64,000 nt of DNA, from positions 98,449,705 to 98,513,704 of the forward strand of contig NC_087062.1 in NCBI RefSeq assembly GCF_963678635.1, in the 5' to 3' direction. Origin of the DNA: Symsagittifera roscoffensis. Taxonomy: Eukaryota; Xenacoelomorpha; Acoela; Convolutidae. Shown here piece by piece: positions 10,901-19,263 of the stretch (positions are counted from its first letter, which is position 1; the number at the start of each line of letters is the position of its first letter). Under the pieces are notes generated by a model, which did not search any database, was not told where the DNA came from, and saw nothing but the letters and a program-made list of their open reading frames with translations. The translations under genes were made by a program, and so were the position numbers.

Positions 10901-13900
10901 GGAGGGAAAATATGATGTGATCATATCAGCCCCGAATCGCATGACAGAAATGGAGAACTTGAGGCCACTTAAGGCTGAACTGCCGGCAGTATGGTCAGAT
11001 ATCTCAAACGCGATGAGAGGGTTCAAGGACCACGCGTTACACATGTTGGTGTTGGACGAAGTGCTGGGGTTGGAACTGTCCAACTTCAGTCGGCAACTCA
11101 AACTGAAACCAGGAATAGATGACGATCATCGAGTGATCACGGCGATGTCCAACGACTTGTGGTTCCGAGCAATGGAAGTGGCGAGTGAAGACACGAGAAG
11201 AAAGAATTCACTGGAGACGAGAGCTCATCTGGAAGCGATGGTGCTGAGAACCAAGCCGGAAGCAAACCAGTGGCTACACCTGAATCCGAGAGTAGCGGCA
11301 TTGGGTGCAGATGCTTTTCAGCAGGGCCCAGTAATGATCACTAAGATATACGCCTACTTGTTGAAGGAGGTGAACCTGGCGGAAAATGCCGGAGAAAAGA
11401 CAGCTGAGTTCGTGAACAGAATGTGTCAGATTACTCTGGAAACCTTCTGGACCCAGGAAGTGAAAGGACAGGAGGGATTTGAAAGGACAGACAGCATGCT
11501 AGAAGGGTTGGGAGCCGGATGGACCGCGTCCTTCTTGGCAAAAGTCTACCCGAAAGTCTCGCACTACTTGATAAAGGAATTCCTCCAAGCGGTAGTGAAA
11601 GTATCGATAGTGGAATTAATAGCCCTGTTCGTGACATTTGGAGCGGAGAATTTCGTGAAAGGACCGGTGATACTGCTTACGGATGGAATACAGAACCTGC
11701 GACTAGATGGACTTCTGACATTGATCGCAATAACCCACGGAAACTTGGGAGGGCTGATGAAACTGGCACGTTGTCCAGAGCAGATGAAAGAGAGAGTGAG
11801 GAATCTGGATATGAAGAAATCCACAGACTCGTGGAACAAAATAAGAGACCTGAGACACACTCTTATCCAGTATCTCTTGCAGCAAAATCGCTTTGGAACC
11901 GGAGAAGACGAGACAATTGAAAGAGAGGAAGATGTTAGACGACATGTTGGAGGCATGCCGCTGTTAACAGATTTGAGCTTAGCTATGAGAATCGATCCCT
12001 TGGCGCTGATCAGAGGAGTCACGGAGTTCGTGACAGTGATCTATGGACCAGCAGTCACCTTTGCGTTCCCTGACGTTAAAGTGGAAGCATATAGGAGGTC
12101 GGTGTTGCACCTGAACCTCATATCGGCAGTGGACGGTAGTACACTGAACTGGTGTGAGCTGCACGCATTGCGAGAGCTCATGAGTGAAGATCTGTTATTT
12201 GCGAAAATATCGGAGCCAGAGATGACAGTCATCAATTTTGACGATCACTTCTGTGACCGCATGGGAGAAGTAGAAAGAGGGCACATCGAGGTGTTTCCAA
12301 AGCTTTGGAATCTGAGGCCCTATGACAAAACGAATGGCGAAATGACCAGAGTGCCTCGTCTCACAGCAGCGTATCACAAGGTGAGAGAAGAGACGAAGGA
12401 TTGGGGCGATTACAAGAAGCTACCCGAAGCAATCCCTGAATTCCCTCTGATAAGAAGGATGTTGCTCGGAGCAGTCTCCGTAGTACAAACTCCTAGGTTG
12501 AGAGCATTCGAAACCAATGAAAGGAGAGTAGGGAATTTCTCGGCGACGATGGATCCATACTTCGTGGGGAGAAATGCCGCCGTGTTACAGTACACACGAT
12601 TTGCGTACACGGATCAAGCGACGAGAAGGCGAATAAGCAACGCCGCTACTCCCAAGCCTGAAGGATTTGATGAGGAATGGAGGGGACTAGGCTTAGCTCC
12701 AATGAGGATGAGAGGCAGGACTGAATTGCCTGAAGCCTCAGTAATCCTGACCAGTGTGAGAAAAGAGATGAAAGTTGCGGGAATATTGCAGACGAGAATT
12801 TTCCTAGCACCCTTCGGCTGCGAAGAAACCAAAGTGGTCCATGGAGAAGAGGAAGATAAATCAGCCGGTACATTGCTCATACCGAGATTCCAGGAAGAAG
12901 CTGATGATGACAAACAAGGACCATCGAACTCGAATGGGGACAAGTCAGAAGGAGATGACGGACAGGGTGGAAACCGTCAGACGGAAGAACCCATGCAACA
13001 AGATCAAGCTGGTGGGGAAGACGACAGGGCATCGACAGGAGGAACATCCAGCCTGGATTTTAATATCTTCAGTGATCTTGAGAATAATGCAGACACGTTG
13101 GAAACGACTGAGCCAGCGGATGAAGGCATCTCGACACTGGAACCTCCGTCAGCCTTTGAGGAAATGAAACGGAATTTGCCGGAGAGCAGCTCTCCTGGCA
13201 ATACAAGAAATAACGATCAGAGAATCCTCATGGAATCACCTCGGAGGAGAAGAATAGAGGCCTCAGCCAGAGTACCTTTCTTGGGAACGCTACCCGAAGA
13301 AGAATGGGAAGTACATCACCGAGACCACGAGAGTAGGACGGGATGTAAGCTGGACAGAGTGGCGTTCATGGAAGAAGTCTGGACTGTGATTCAGAGCTAT
13401 GGGACCCAGTCCATTCTCAAAACAGGTCTCAATCAACCCTTGATGAGAGAAGTACTTGACAAGCTTGATGAGTGTGAAGGGAGACTGAGTGAGTTATTGA
13501 TCGACTCAGCCACTGATGAGAGTGAAGCGAATTCTCCCATCAAGATGACACCGCAGGACAATGAAGGAGAGGTGGTGTACCTGTCAAGGACCAGGAGAGG
13601 AACGATGCGATCGAAAATGGTGATTGATAAAATCAATGCGATGAAAATGAAGTTAGGCAGCAGAGTGATGCCGAGGAGGATTGGAAAGACGAAAGTGGAT
13701 TCGGAAATATCGATGAAAGCTGGTAACTCAGCGAAAAGAAAACGAGTCGAGGAAGTCATGGATTTGGGGCAAGGTGATTATCAATTGTCTGGCACAGATA
13801 GAATATTAACTGATATAGCGATGGTGCCACCCATTCTCATGGCGGGGATAAAGTCAACCGGTTATAAATCCAAAAGGAGTGACCGCACTCTGACTGGAGC

Positions 13901-13928
13901 GACTTTAGAAATGGAAATACTCAGTTAA
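7902..13928 (+). CDS. Element ORF2: 2008-aa protein with coiled coil and two SGNH-hydrolase-like domains (copy 1)
   Basis: The ATG at 7902 opens the frame; the same start (MDNFNLDEL) exists in copy 2. In order the protein has a short N-terminal helical region, a charged coiled coil (about 162-223) and an SGNH/GDSL-hydrolase domain. That domain shows GDS with nucleophile S411, the FGGA turn, GTND (N460) and DGIH with D554/H557. A second similar block follows, with S871 in ANSEF, AGIND (N922) and DDDH (H1076). The remaining ~900 residues are unrecognised and end in an acidic, Glu/Asp/Ser-rich stretch and a basic tail. It occupies the position that env has in retroviruses, but I see no signal peptide or fusion or anchor segments. 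The stop TAA at 13926-13928 is CAA in copy 2, so ORF2 and ORF3 are probably one protein. Confidence 0.88.
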   Translation: MDNFNLDELMDLAEAYVGPMVDAIYRRLIERDFALEDPEVVMLLTALINILGHDNRGDRPTEVLLMAAYGERGVLDRPNMRVMRWRNGALSGSDLANEPGLGSSRTYQPGEMPMPSKPKPGLTRMHREMNSEATSSGSPLRAAVPPKGAKVTQKVQTNQTIQDLDEMNDQLRSTKKELNDMTKTMLAMEEDRDMWRKLFEDCNKKQGQEIERLRQDDKERSEQVALTTSIEKVIPARDIPRGQSPMELLTPREMSQTTETRLPAETNRVTIPDPSDTLGDPVVEQTVRKLIETAGRLVANKNAPGSGVTAPYGTIDDTGRVQLSQTIIRQGISDVTPLRGSSKITERKVRKMPAKKVSRVMDVQKNNQLKYNFTGVPETDPRACFNRATWSPAVNLQQPPLGTSHLILGDSLVRVLSNLRTSWVTTVMAFGGATIAQLYRMVELMNPGKIPNVMILVGTNDISRGSDEQEALWEAMMVCLFTTLWQKFSCAVLTVCTVPMNTRSLTVSGRRHNEGVMRWNNILRNLANRNAGRMILMDIEHELRAMDQARLTTDGIHFDSVEGQAWLNRVFQERLDELEAELFDTGVLKEEGTVSDTVITTFVPPNLETRLGTVPAAINYRQQSSSEPGRRTDVQDRLGEAPMRRTIHPRRRIGPVNQPIEEVAGTSRSDTRSETTSTSREERPSRGSLMWSRSIPSPWHIYKEELMKLDLQRVSFIEDARRMLNGATLSVSRLYSITGVDWLIAASINFSSTTALRFADLEGLPSNNTIGPVNARPLQDVRLNHDERNREERPGRFLTARAPIGQHVKIFRQLTTPPGHVKERVYPKLVNQDGDAQRYGRLTAIKKDETIFAAYDKAEMRKAKIMVVANSEFVYTSKSLFWPDVIMLAAVDLDLLQSVSLAIGVQRQTEMNPITIVFAGINDHLHSRGFLSRLRDPATAENAVWPAIKDILESMGEVVDATKEGSFNKVTLRVVFALSPGYAYLPDGLKFVYAMVALLSEGKYDVIISAPNRMTEMENLRPLKAELPAVWSDISNAMRGFKDHALHMLVLDEVLGLELSNFSRQLKLKPGIDDDHRVITAMSNDLWFRAMEVASEDTRRKNSLETRAHLEAMVLRTKPEANQWLHLNPRVAALGADAFQQGPVMITKIYAYLLKEVNLAENAGEKTAEFVNRMCQITLETFWTQEVKGQEGFERTDSMLEGLGAGWTASFLAKVYPKVSHYLIKEFLQAVVKVSIVELIALFVTFGAENFVKGPVILLTDGIQNLRLDGLLTLIAITHGNLGGLMKLARCPEQMKERVRNLDMKKSTDSWNKIRDLRHTLIQYLLQQNRFGTGEDETIEREEDVRRHVGGMPLLTDLSLAMRIDPLALIRGVTEFVTVIYGPAVTFAFPDVKVEAYRRSVLHLNLISAVDGSTLNWCELHALRELMSEDLLFAKISEPEMTVINFDDHFCDRMGEVERGHIEVFPKLWNLRPYDKTNGEMTRVPRLTAAYHKVREETKDWGDYKKLPEAIPEFPLIRRMLLGAVSVVQTPRLRAFETNERRVGNFSATMDPYFVGRNAAVLQYTRFAYTDQATRRRISNAATPKPEGFDEEWRGLGLAPMRMRGRTELPEASVILTSVRKEMKVAGILQTRIFLAPFGCEETKVVHGEEEDKSAGTLLIPRFQEEADDDKQGPSNSNGDKSEGDDGQGGNRQTEEPMQQDQAGGEDDRASTGGTSSLDFNIFSDLENNADTLETTEPADEGISTLEPPSAFEEMKRNLPESSSPGNTRNNDQRILMESPRRRRIEASARVPFLGTLPEEEWEVHHRDHESRTGCKLDRVAFMEEVWTVIQSYGTQSILKTGLNQPLMREVLDKLDECEGRLSELLIDSATDESEANSPIKMTPQDNEGEVVYLSRTRRGTMRSKMVIDKINAMKMKLGSRVMPRRIGKTKVDSEISMKAGNSAKRKRVEEVMDLGQGDYQLSGTDRILTDIAMVPPILMAGIKSTGYKSKRSDRTLTGATLEMEILS

Positions 13929-13943
13929 TGTGGAGAGAGTAAA

Positions 13944-15764
13944 ATGAGGGACTTCAAGCCATCTCCCATGAATCATGGAAAGGGAAGTGTTGCAGGACAA
14001 CTAACACCAGTGGAATACAACAGACTGACAGTGTCTGAGACAGTGTCGATAGATGAACCCACCGGTGGATACATGGAGATGTTGGAATACCGGAACTCGG
14101 CTAGAGGGTATGTAATGGCCCTGGAAGAGGAAAAAGCCATGGAGGGTTATCTGGAAACAATGTTGCAAGGCACCACCCTCAAGCAGAAGGCGTACGGAAC
14201 TTTGGCGTCGTCTGACATACAGGCGGAGACGATCGAGCAGTTGGTGAGCCTTCCATGGAAAGCAGTAGTAATGAGGTATTTCGAAGAGGAAATGAGGACT
14301 ACGCCAAGAATACATGCTCTCGTGGCAGTACCTTATGTAAGGACGGAATTACAACTCAGGCTCGCCTGGTGCATGATGGGACTGACTCGCGAAGAATATG
14401 ATTCAGAAGAAAGGAAGAGATCAAAGGAGGAAAAAGTTTTCCTTATGACGAATCTGAGGGATCTGATAGTCCAGGAGGGAGCAGCAGTAGCGTGTGCAAA
14501 GCGGAGAGACGCTCTCTGTTTCATTCGATTCCTGATAGAGCAGATTTCAGTACCTGCATTAAGCACTTGTGTTAAAATGTTGAAGGAAGGCGATGAGCAA
14601 ACGAAAGCCATGTTCTTGCTAGCAATGCTGGATATGCAGCAAAGTAAACCGATGAGGGTGAACATGAAAGAACCTGAAGAATTGGAACCCATGAAAAAGA
14701 TAGACGAGATCAGGAGATTCTCAAACAAGGAGTTGAGGCTCACTAAAGAGTCTATGGGAGCATTGCCAAAATCCAGTGAATACTGTGGACCGATCAAGAA
14801 GAAGTCATATAGCTATGTGTCCGGGATTATAGGGATAGCATACAATCCTTTCCTGAGTGAAGACATACGTGATTGCTTCTTTGATTATGAGCAGGCGGTG
14901 TTACTAAGATTCTGGACGTCCAGAATTGTGACGACTAAGAGCGTTAACAATCCACAGGCCAAATTGGGATTGGTCTTGGAAGAAGAGGTGACTGCACCTT
15001 CAGTACCAAAATCCGACAAGAGAGTGGAATTTGGGTTGGGATTCTCAAATGAATTACTGAGAACGAGCTTGATGGCAGTGTGGGAATTGATGAAGCCATC
15101 GTGGTGTCCTAGTCCCAACGCTGACTCAATATTACGGGCGACACAGGACATACAGAGGGAACTGAATGCGGACTGTAACCTGCGTGACCTCAACATCATA
15201 TATAATGTGATGATAACAGCCTCTAAGAGCAACGGAGAAGATAGAGTGGAGTTGCCTGGCTGGGGACCAGAAGACTGGGTCAAACCTGGTAGCTGTCTGG
15301 CGGAAGTCTGTGGACTAGAGGGTCACGTTTGTGAAAGTCTAGACTGTGTGAAAACCCTGGAGAAACAACACAAGCAGTTGACGGTATTGTTTGGAAATGT
15401 AGTGATGAAAGCAAGAACGGAAACGGAACTGATAGCAGATTGCCATGGAGGAACCGATGTGAATCTGGTGACAGCACTAGGATTCTACAGCATGTTTGGT
15501 TCTTTAGAGTCACTATTGAATCTAGAACAGAAACATGAGATGGTCACAGCCATCAGCGTAGAAGTATTCCCAGGAGTTCTGCAGACTGAGCAGAAGTATA
15601 TAGGAAAATGGAGGGAAGCAATCGAAACGGAGATGAACATCAGACACAGCGAAACTTATTGTAGACCATCAGGAGCACGATATTTGGTGGGTTCAATGTT
15701 GGCTCCAATGTGCAAGAGCAAGTATCCTGTACATTTCGTAGCTGTGGATGTGAAGAGTACAAGA
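13944..15764 (+). CDS. Element ORF3 (C-terminal part of second polyprotein), truncated by gap, copy 1
   Basis: The frame opens at ATG 13944, 15 bases after the ORF2 stop and in the same frame. In copy 2 this region is fused to ORF2 without a stop. About 607 residues are visible before the gap; copy 2 supplies about 360 more. The sequence is mostly helical in character, with conserved Cys/His positions (for example EVCGLEGHVCESLDC and IADCHGGTD). I do not recognise a family. Codons after the gap belong to unrelated sequence and should not be counted. Confidence 0.8.
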
Positions 15765-15964
15765 NNNNNNNNNNNNNNNNNNNNNNNNNNNNNNNNNNNN
15801 NNNNNNNNNNNNNNNNNNNNNNNNNNNNNNNNNNNNNNNNNNNNNNNNNNNNNNNNNNNNNNNNNNNNNNNNNNNNNNNNNNNNNNNNNNNNNNNNNNNN
15901 NNNNNNNNNNNNNNNNNNNNNNNNNNNNNNNNNNNNNNNNNNNNNNNNNNNNNNNNNNNNNNNN
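15765..15964. other. Assembly gap of exactly 200 N
   Basis: Two hundred consecutive N bases. The round number suggests a placeholder of unknown true length. By comparison with copy 2, at least 2.8 kb of element 3' end could be hidden here if copy 1 is complete. Confidence 0.99.
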
Positions 15965-17092
15965 AATACGGATTTCAAATTATAAATTTATTTATTACTA
16001 AACTAAATTTTGTTTCCAGAAAATCTGAAAAGCAAATTTGTTGTTTTTACAAACTATCGAAATATATCTAGATAATGCTAAATTTCTAAATTATCCATTT
16101 GTTAAAAAGTTAAGTTTATGCGAGATCAGAACAACTGAAATAAACAAAGTTATTTGCAAATGAAACAGCTCAATTCAGATTATTCAGTGAATTTACACAA
16201 AAACATAAAAAAGCCCAAATTGCCCATAACGTGAGACTTTTTCTGAGTTCGATTGACACTTCAACAAAATCAAATTGCAATTAAACCATACATAAATATT
16301 CAAAAGATAATTTTTTAATATTGACAGGGTTGAAATGTCAAAAGCGTTAAATTGAAAGGGTATTTCTAAATGAATTGTAACAACGGTATGAACAAAGAGA
16401 CAACCAATTAAAAATAGACAACTTCAGATCAAAGCGATGCTCGTAACTAAAACGATATGAGTCAAAGATTAGATTTAAATGAAAACGAAGTGATGATACA
16501 GAGTAAATTAAGAAATGACAAGTAGCAGTCATACAAAAACTGTTTTAGACAGGCTCACGTGTGTTAGAAATTCACGGAATTTCATTGAACTGTAAAAAAA
16601 AACAGAACAAAAAATTTCTTGATTCAGTTTTTAAATGCTTTGCCTTTTCAGTGTCAATAAACAAATCAAATGACCTTCTGGCCTCCCGCAAATGATTTCA
16701 AAACTTTCGTTTAAATAAAATCTGAGTTTATTTACCGCTGTTTATTTCAAACATGTTTTTTTAAAATATATTTTAACACCAAATTACATTAATCTAGTCA
16801 CGGAGTTTAACTGACCCAATTCGAATGTTAAAATAAAACACTTTATATTTCAGAAATTTTAGCTATTTTGCTTCAATTAGCAGGCCGAATTCTAACAACA
16901 TATAAACATGTTAAGAAACCTTTGATCAAATTAACAAACGTTAATCAGTCTAACTACCAACGAACTACTTTATAAGCAATATTTTACAGCGACTGTTAAA
17001 AATCTGTTTTCTCTGCTTTATGGAACTTTGTAGGGTTTTATCATCGATCTGAAGCCGAGCTGGATTGGCAGTTCTCATATTCTGCTTCTGAT
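15965..17092. other. AT-rich non-coding stretch
   Basis: I see no credible coding frame, RNA gene or element homology here. The sequence is rich in A and T runs and resumes abruptly after the gap. Confidence 0.6.
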
Positions 17093-17326
17093 TCAATTAG
17101 AAAAAAATTTGAACTTCTTTCCACCTCTCTCGATTTCTTCTTCTGAATCACTTCCATCATTGCTCCTTTTCAATTCGTTGTGTTTTTCGCACCATTGGTA
17201 CTTCTGAACTATCAGATTTTCCATCGGCATACCAAGTTTCTCTGACAGCAGGTCGCTAAACGTTGGATAGGCAATAATGTAAAGTTGAGATCGTGCGCGT
17301 GTACATGCCAGATATAAGATGTTTAT
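17093..17326 (-). CDS. 3' exon of nuclease/SF1-helicase gene (motif VI)
   Basis: On the minus strand the sequence AATTAG at 17327-17332 is followed by an open frame. Its first residues include NILYLACTRARSQLYII, a classic superfamily-1 helicase motif VI. The frame ends at TGA 17093-17095 after an acidic tail (SDSEEEIE). It joins in phase 0 to the GTATCG donor at 19263, giving a protein of about 875 residues. Motif VI is missing from the upstream exon, which has motif V, so the two belong together. The acceptor lacks a strong pyrimidine tract, which is the weak point. Confidence 0.65.
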   Translation of the reverse strand: MNILYLACTRARSQLYIIAYPTFSDLLSEKLGMPMENLIVQKYQWCEKHNELKRSNDGSDSEEEIERGGKKFKFFSN

Positions 17327-19263
17327 CTAATTGAGTTGTACAGCTCGCAAGAAGACCAAATAGTGGTGGAATCAAGTAACTACGCTTTTAATAGACTACG
17401 CTCGCGAAGTTTTCATTAGTTTATTGTATTATTGTTCCACTACTTTTTGTTCCGAATTTCGTTACAAAAGTGACGGAATATTTGTGCTTGGGGTGGTACA
17501 TTCTTCTTCAGACAAATTTCGACTTTTAACCTAGTCATTTTTGACGGAATTTTTTTGAAAACTTTGTCGATCTTTTTTTTAGGTCGACCAAATTGCGCCG
17601 CAGGCAAATTTTTAAAAAAAAGGCCAAAAAGTGGCGTTTTTAGGCACTTTTAAAAAATTTTTGACCAAAAAATTTTTTTTCGGCGCGCGCTCCCGCCTAA
17701 AAATTAGTATTTATTGGCGCCGAAGGTGCCTTAAGAAAAACTTGGAGTCCGTCAGCCAAAAATGGATATCTCAAAATAGTTCAAAGGGGGAACACTTTGG
17801 GTCGGCAGGTAGTCGAATCCCTGAGTAAAGCGTCCGCACCCCCCGCCCCGCCCCCCCCCCCCCTAAATCCACTAGTGCCTGTGATCATTTTTCGTTAAAA
17901 TATGGGGGTGTACACATTGCTTTTTGATCATTTTGGGACAATATACGCGCAATTTATTTCGAGTCATGAAAGCGCAAGCGGAGATTTAATCCGTTTCAGA
18001 AATCGCTCCAAACTGGTCGAAGGAAGCTAATTTGCCATAATTGATTTTTTTTCTAGGAGCAAAATTTATCATTTTATACTTTAATTGGCGTGTGGGGAGA
18101 TGATTTTCACAAGAATTTCTTGTTATTACTGCTCCACAGACCTGAAAAGGCTGTCGGAACATTCAGGGCTTCACCCTGATACGCCCAGTCTTGTTCTGTT
18201 TTTAGGGATCATGTCATTGCCGCTCATATTGCAAGTACAGATGTTGCTAATGATTTTTGTACGTTTTTCAGAAGAAACGGGAAACGGTTTCCAGTTTTTA
18301 GAAAAAATAGCCAGTTGCTGTAGAAGTAGCCTAGAATGTTTCGACCACTTTCACAAAAACTACAAAAAATATCTTCAAATTATTAGTTTCGCCAAGTTAT
18401 GATCGATTCTTGTACAAGGTGAGATTAATGAACTTTATAGAAGCGCTGCAAGTTAGCAAATAAGGCCGTATCGACAACAGTTGACAACATTTTAAAAACC
18501 TAAACTTCAAGTTTTTCCAATTTTTTGCACAATTTTTCAAGTTTTTAAAACAAAATTTCTCTCAAAAGAAACACCAAATAAGCTTTTACATCTAATTTTA
18601 TTAAAAAATAGGTTTTTCTCAGCTAAAGCCACATACATATTAACGAACATTATCTTCGCTTAACTCCCTTTGATCGATCGAAATTAGGTAGAGCTCAAAA
18701 ATCTGAAAAATTTTTAATGACACTCGAATCACGACTGGGAGGGCTTCAATTTGATATCTCACTCAACCCAATCCGATGGTTGTTTGTGGTTCCTTATTTT
18801 GCATAAAAAAACAAAACAAACCCAAATAAAAAGTTCCTACCCATTTTTAATATATCTCACCGGGATATATCACTGAATTTGAAGTCATCCAAAAGATATG
18901 TCTTCTTAAGAATCAGTCTCTTCTTCTCCCAAATCGCGTAAGCATGATTTTTTTAGTGTACCGAGTACTGCAAATACGAAAACGTTAAATGTCAAAAATA
19001 GTCGGAAAGCCAATTTTTCATAACAATCGGACTATGATAACAAGACATTTTATTGTACAAAATTGCAGGTGGGTTCTTTGGTAAGAAAATTGCCCAATTT
19101 CTAAATAATTCAGTAATTTTTTTTAAATGTAACTCAAATCTTACATGAAAACTCCAGTAAAACATTTCTGAAATCTGATTTTTTTAAATTCAGTTCTTTT
19201 GATTCAGTTCAGCTTCAATCGGTTGCTTATAATTTTTGGTCTTCTAAACTCAAATTTCGATAC
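17327..19263 (-). other. Probable 1.94-kb intron of the helicase gene, containing repeat sequence
   Basis: Bounded by GTATCG at the 5' side and AATTAG at the 3' side on the minus strand; splicing here restores a continuous helicase motif V to VI order. It contains a long C homopolymer (about 17838-17872) and a dispersed repeat whose inverted relative lies at 23.5-23.9 kb. No gene of its own is convincing. Confidence 0.5.
17880..18140 (+). repeat. Dispersed repeat, copy a
   Basis: The stretch runs from GTGATCATTTTTCG through a segment with TAGGAGCAAAATTTATCATTTT and GTGTGGGGAGATGATTTTCAC. It aligns to the reverse complement of about 23600-23910 with many substitutions and small indels. Both share an ACTGCTCCACAGA block further on. 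It is an old, non-coding interspersed repeat. Confidence 0.6.

Larger units (their letters stand above)
1..15764 (+). mobile_element. Giant Ty3/gypsy-type LTR retroelement, copy 1 (both ends missing)
   Basis: This is one copy of a large LTR retroelement with three open frames in order: gag-pol-macro (1-7505), ORF2 (7902-13928) and ORF3 (13944 to the gap). It begins inside gag at the window edge and stops at an assembly gap. The last element base before the gap (15764) corresponds to about 45692 of copy 2, so about 2.8 kb (rest of ORF3, 3' UTR and 3' LTR) is unseen. The sequence after the gap does not match the element. The two copies agree closely at protein level, roughly 90-95% in stretches I compared by eye, and are inverted relative to each other. 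Confidence 0.93.
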
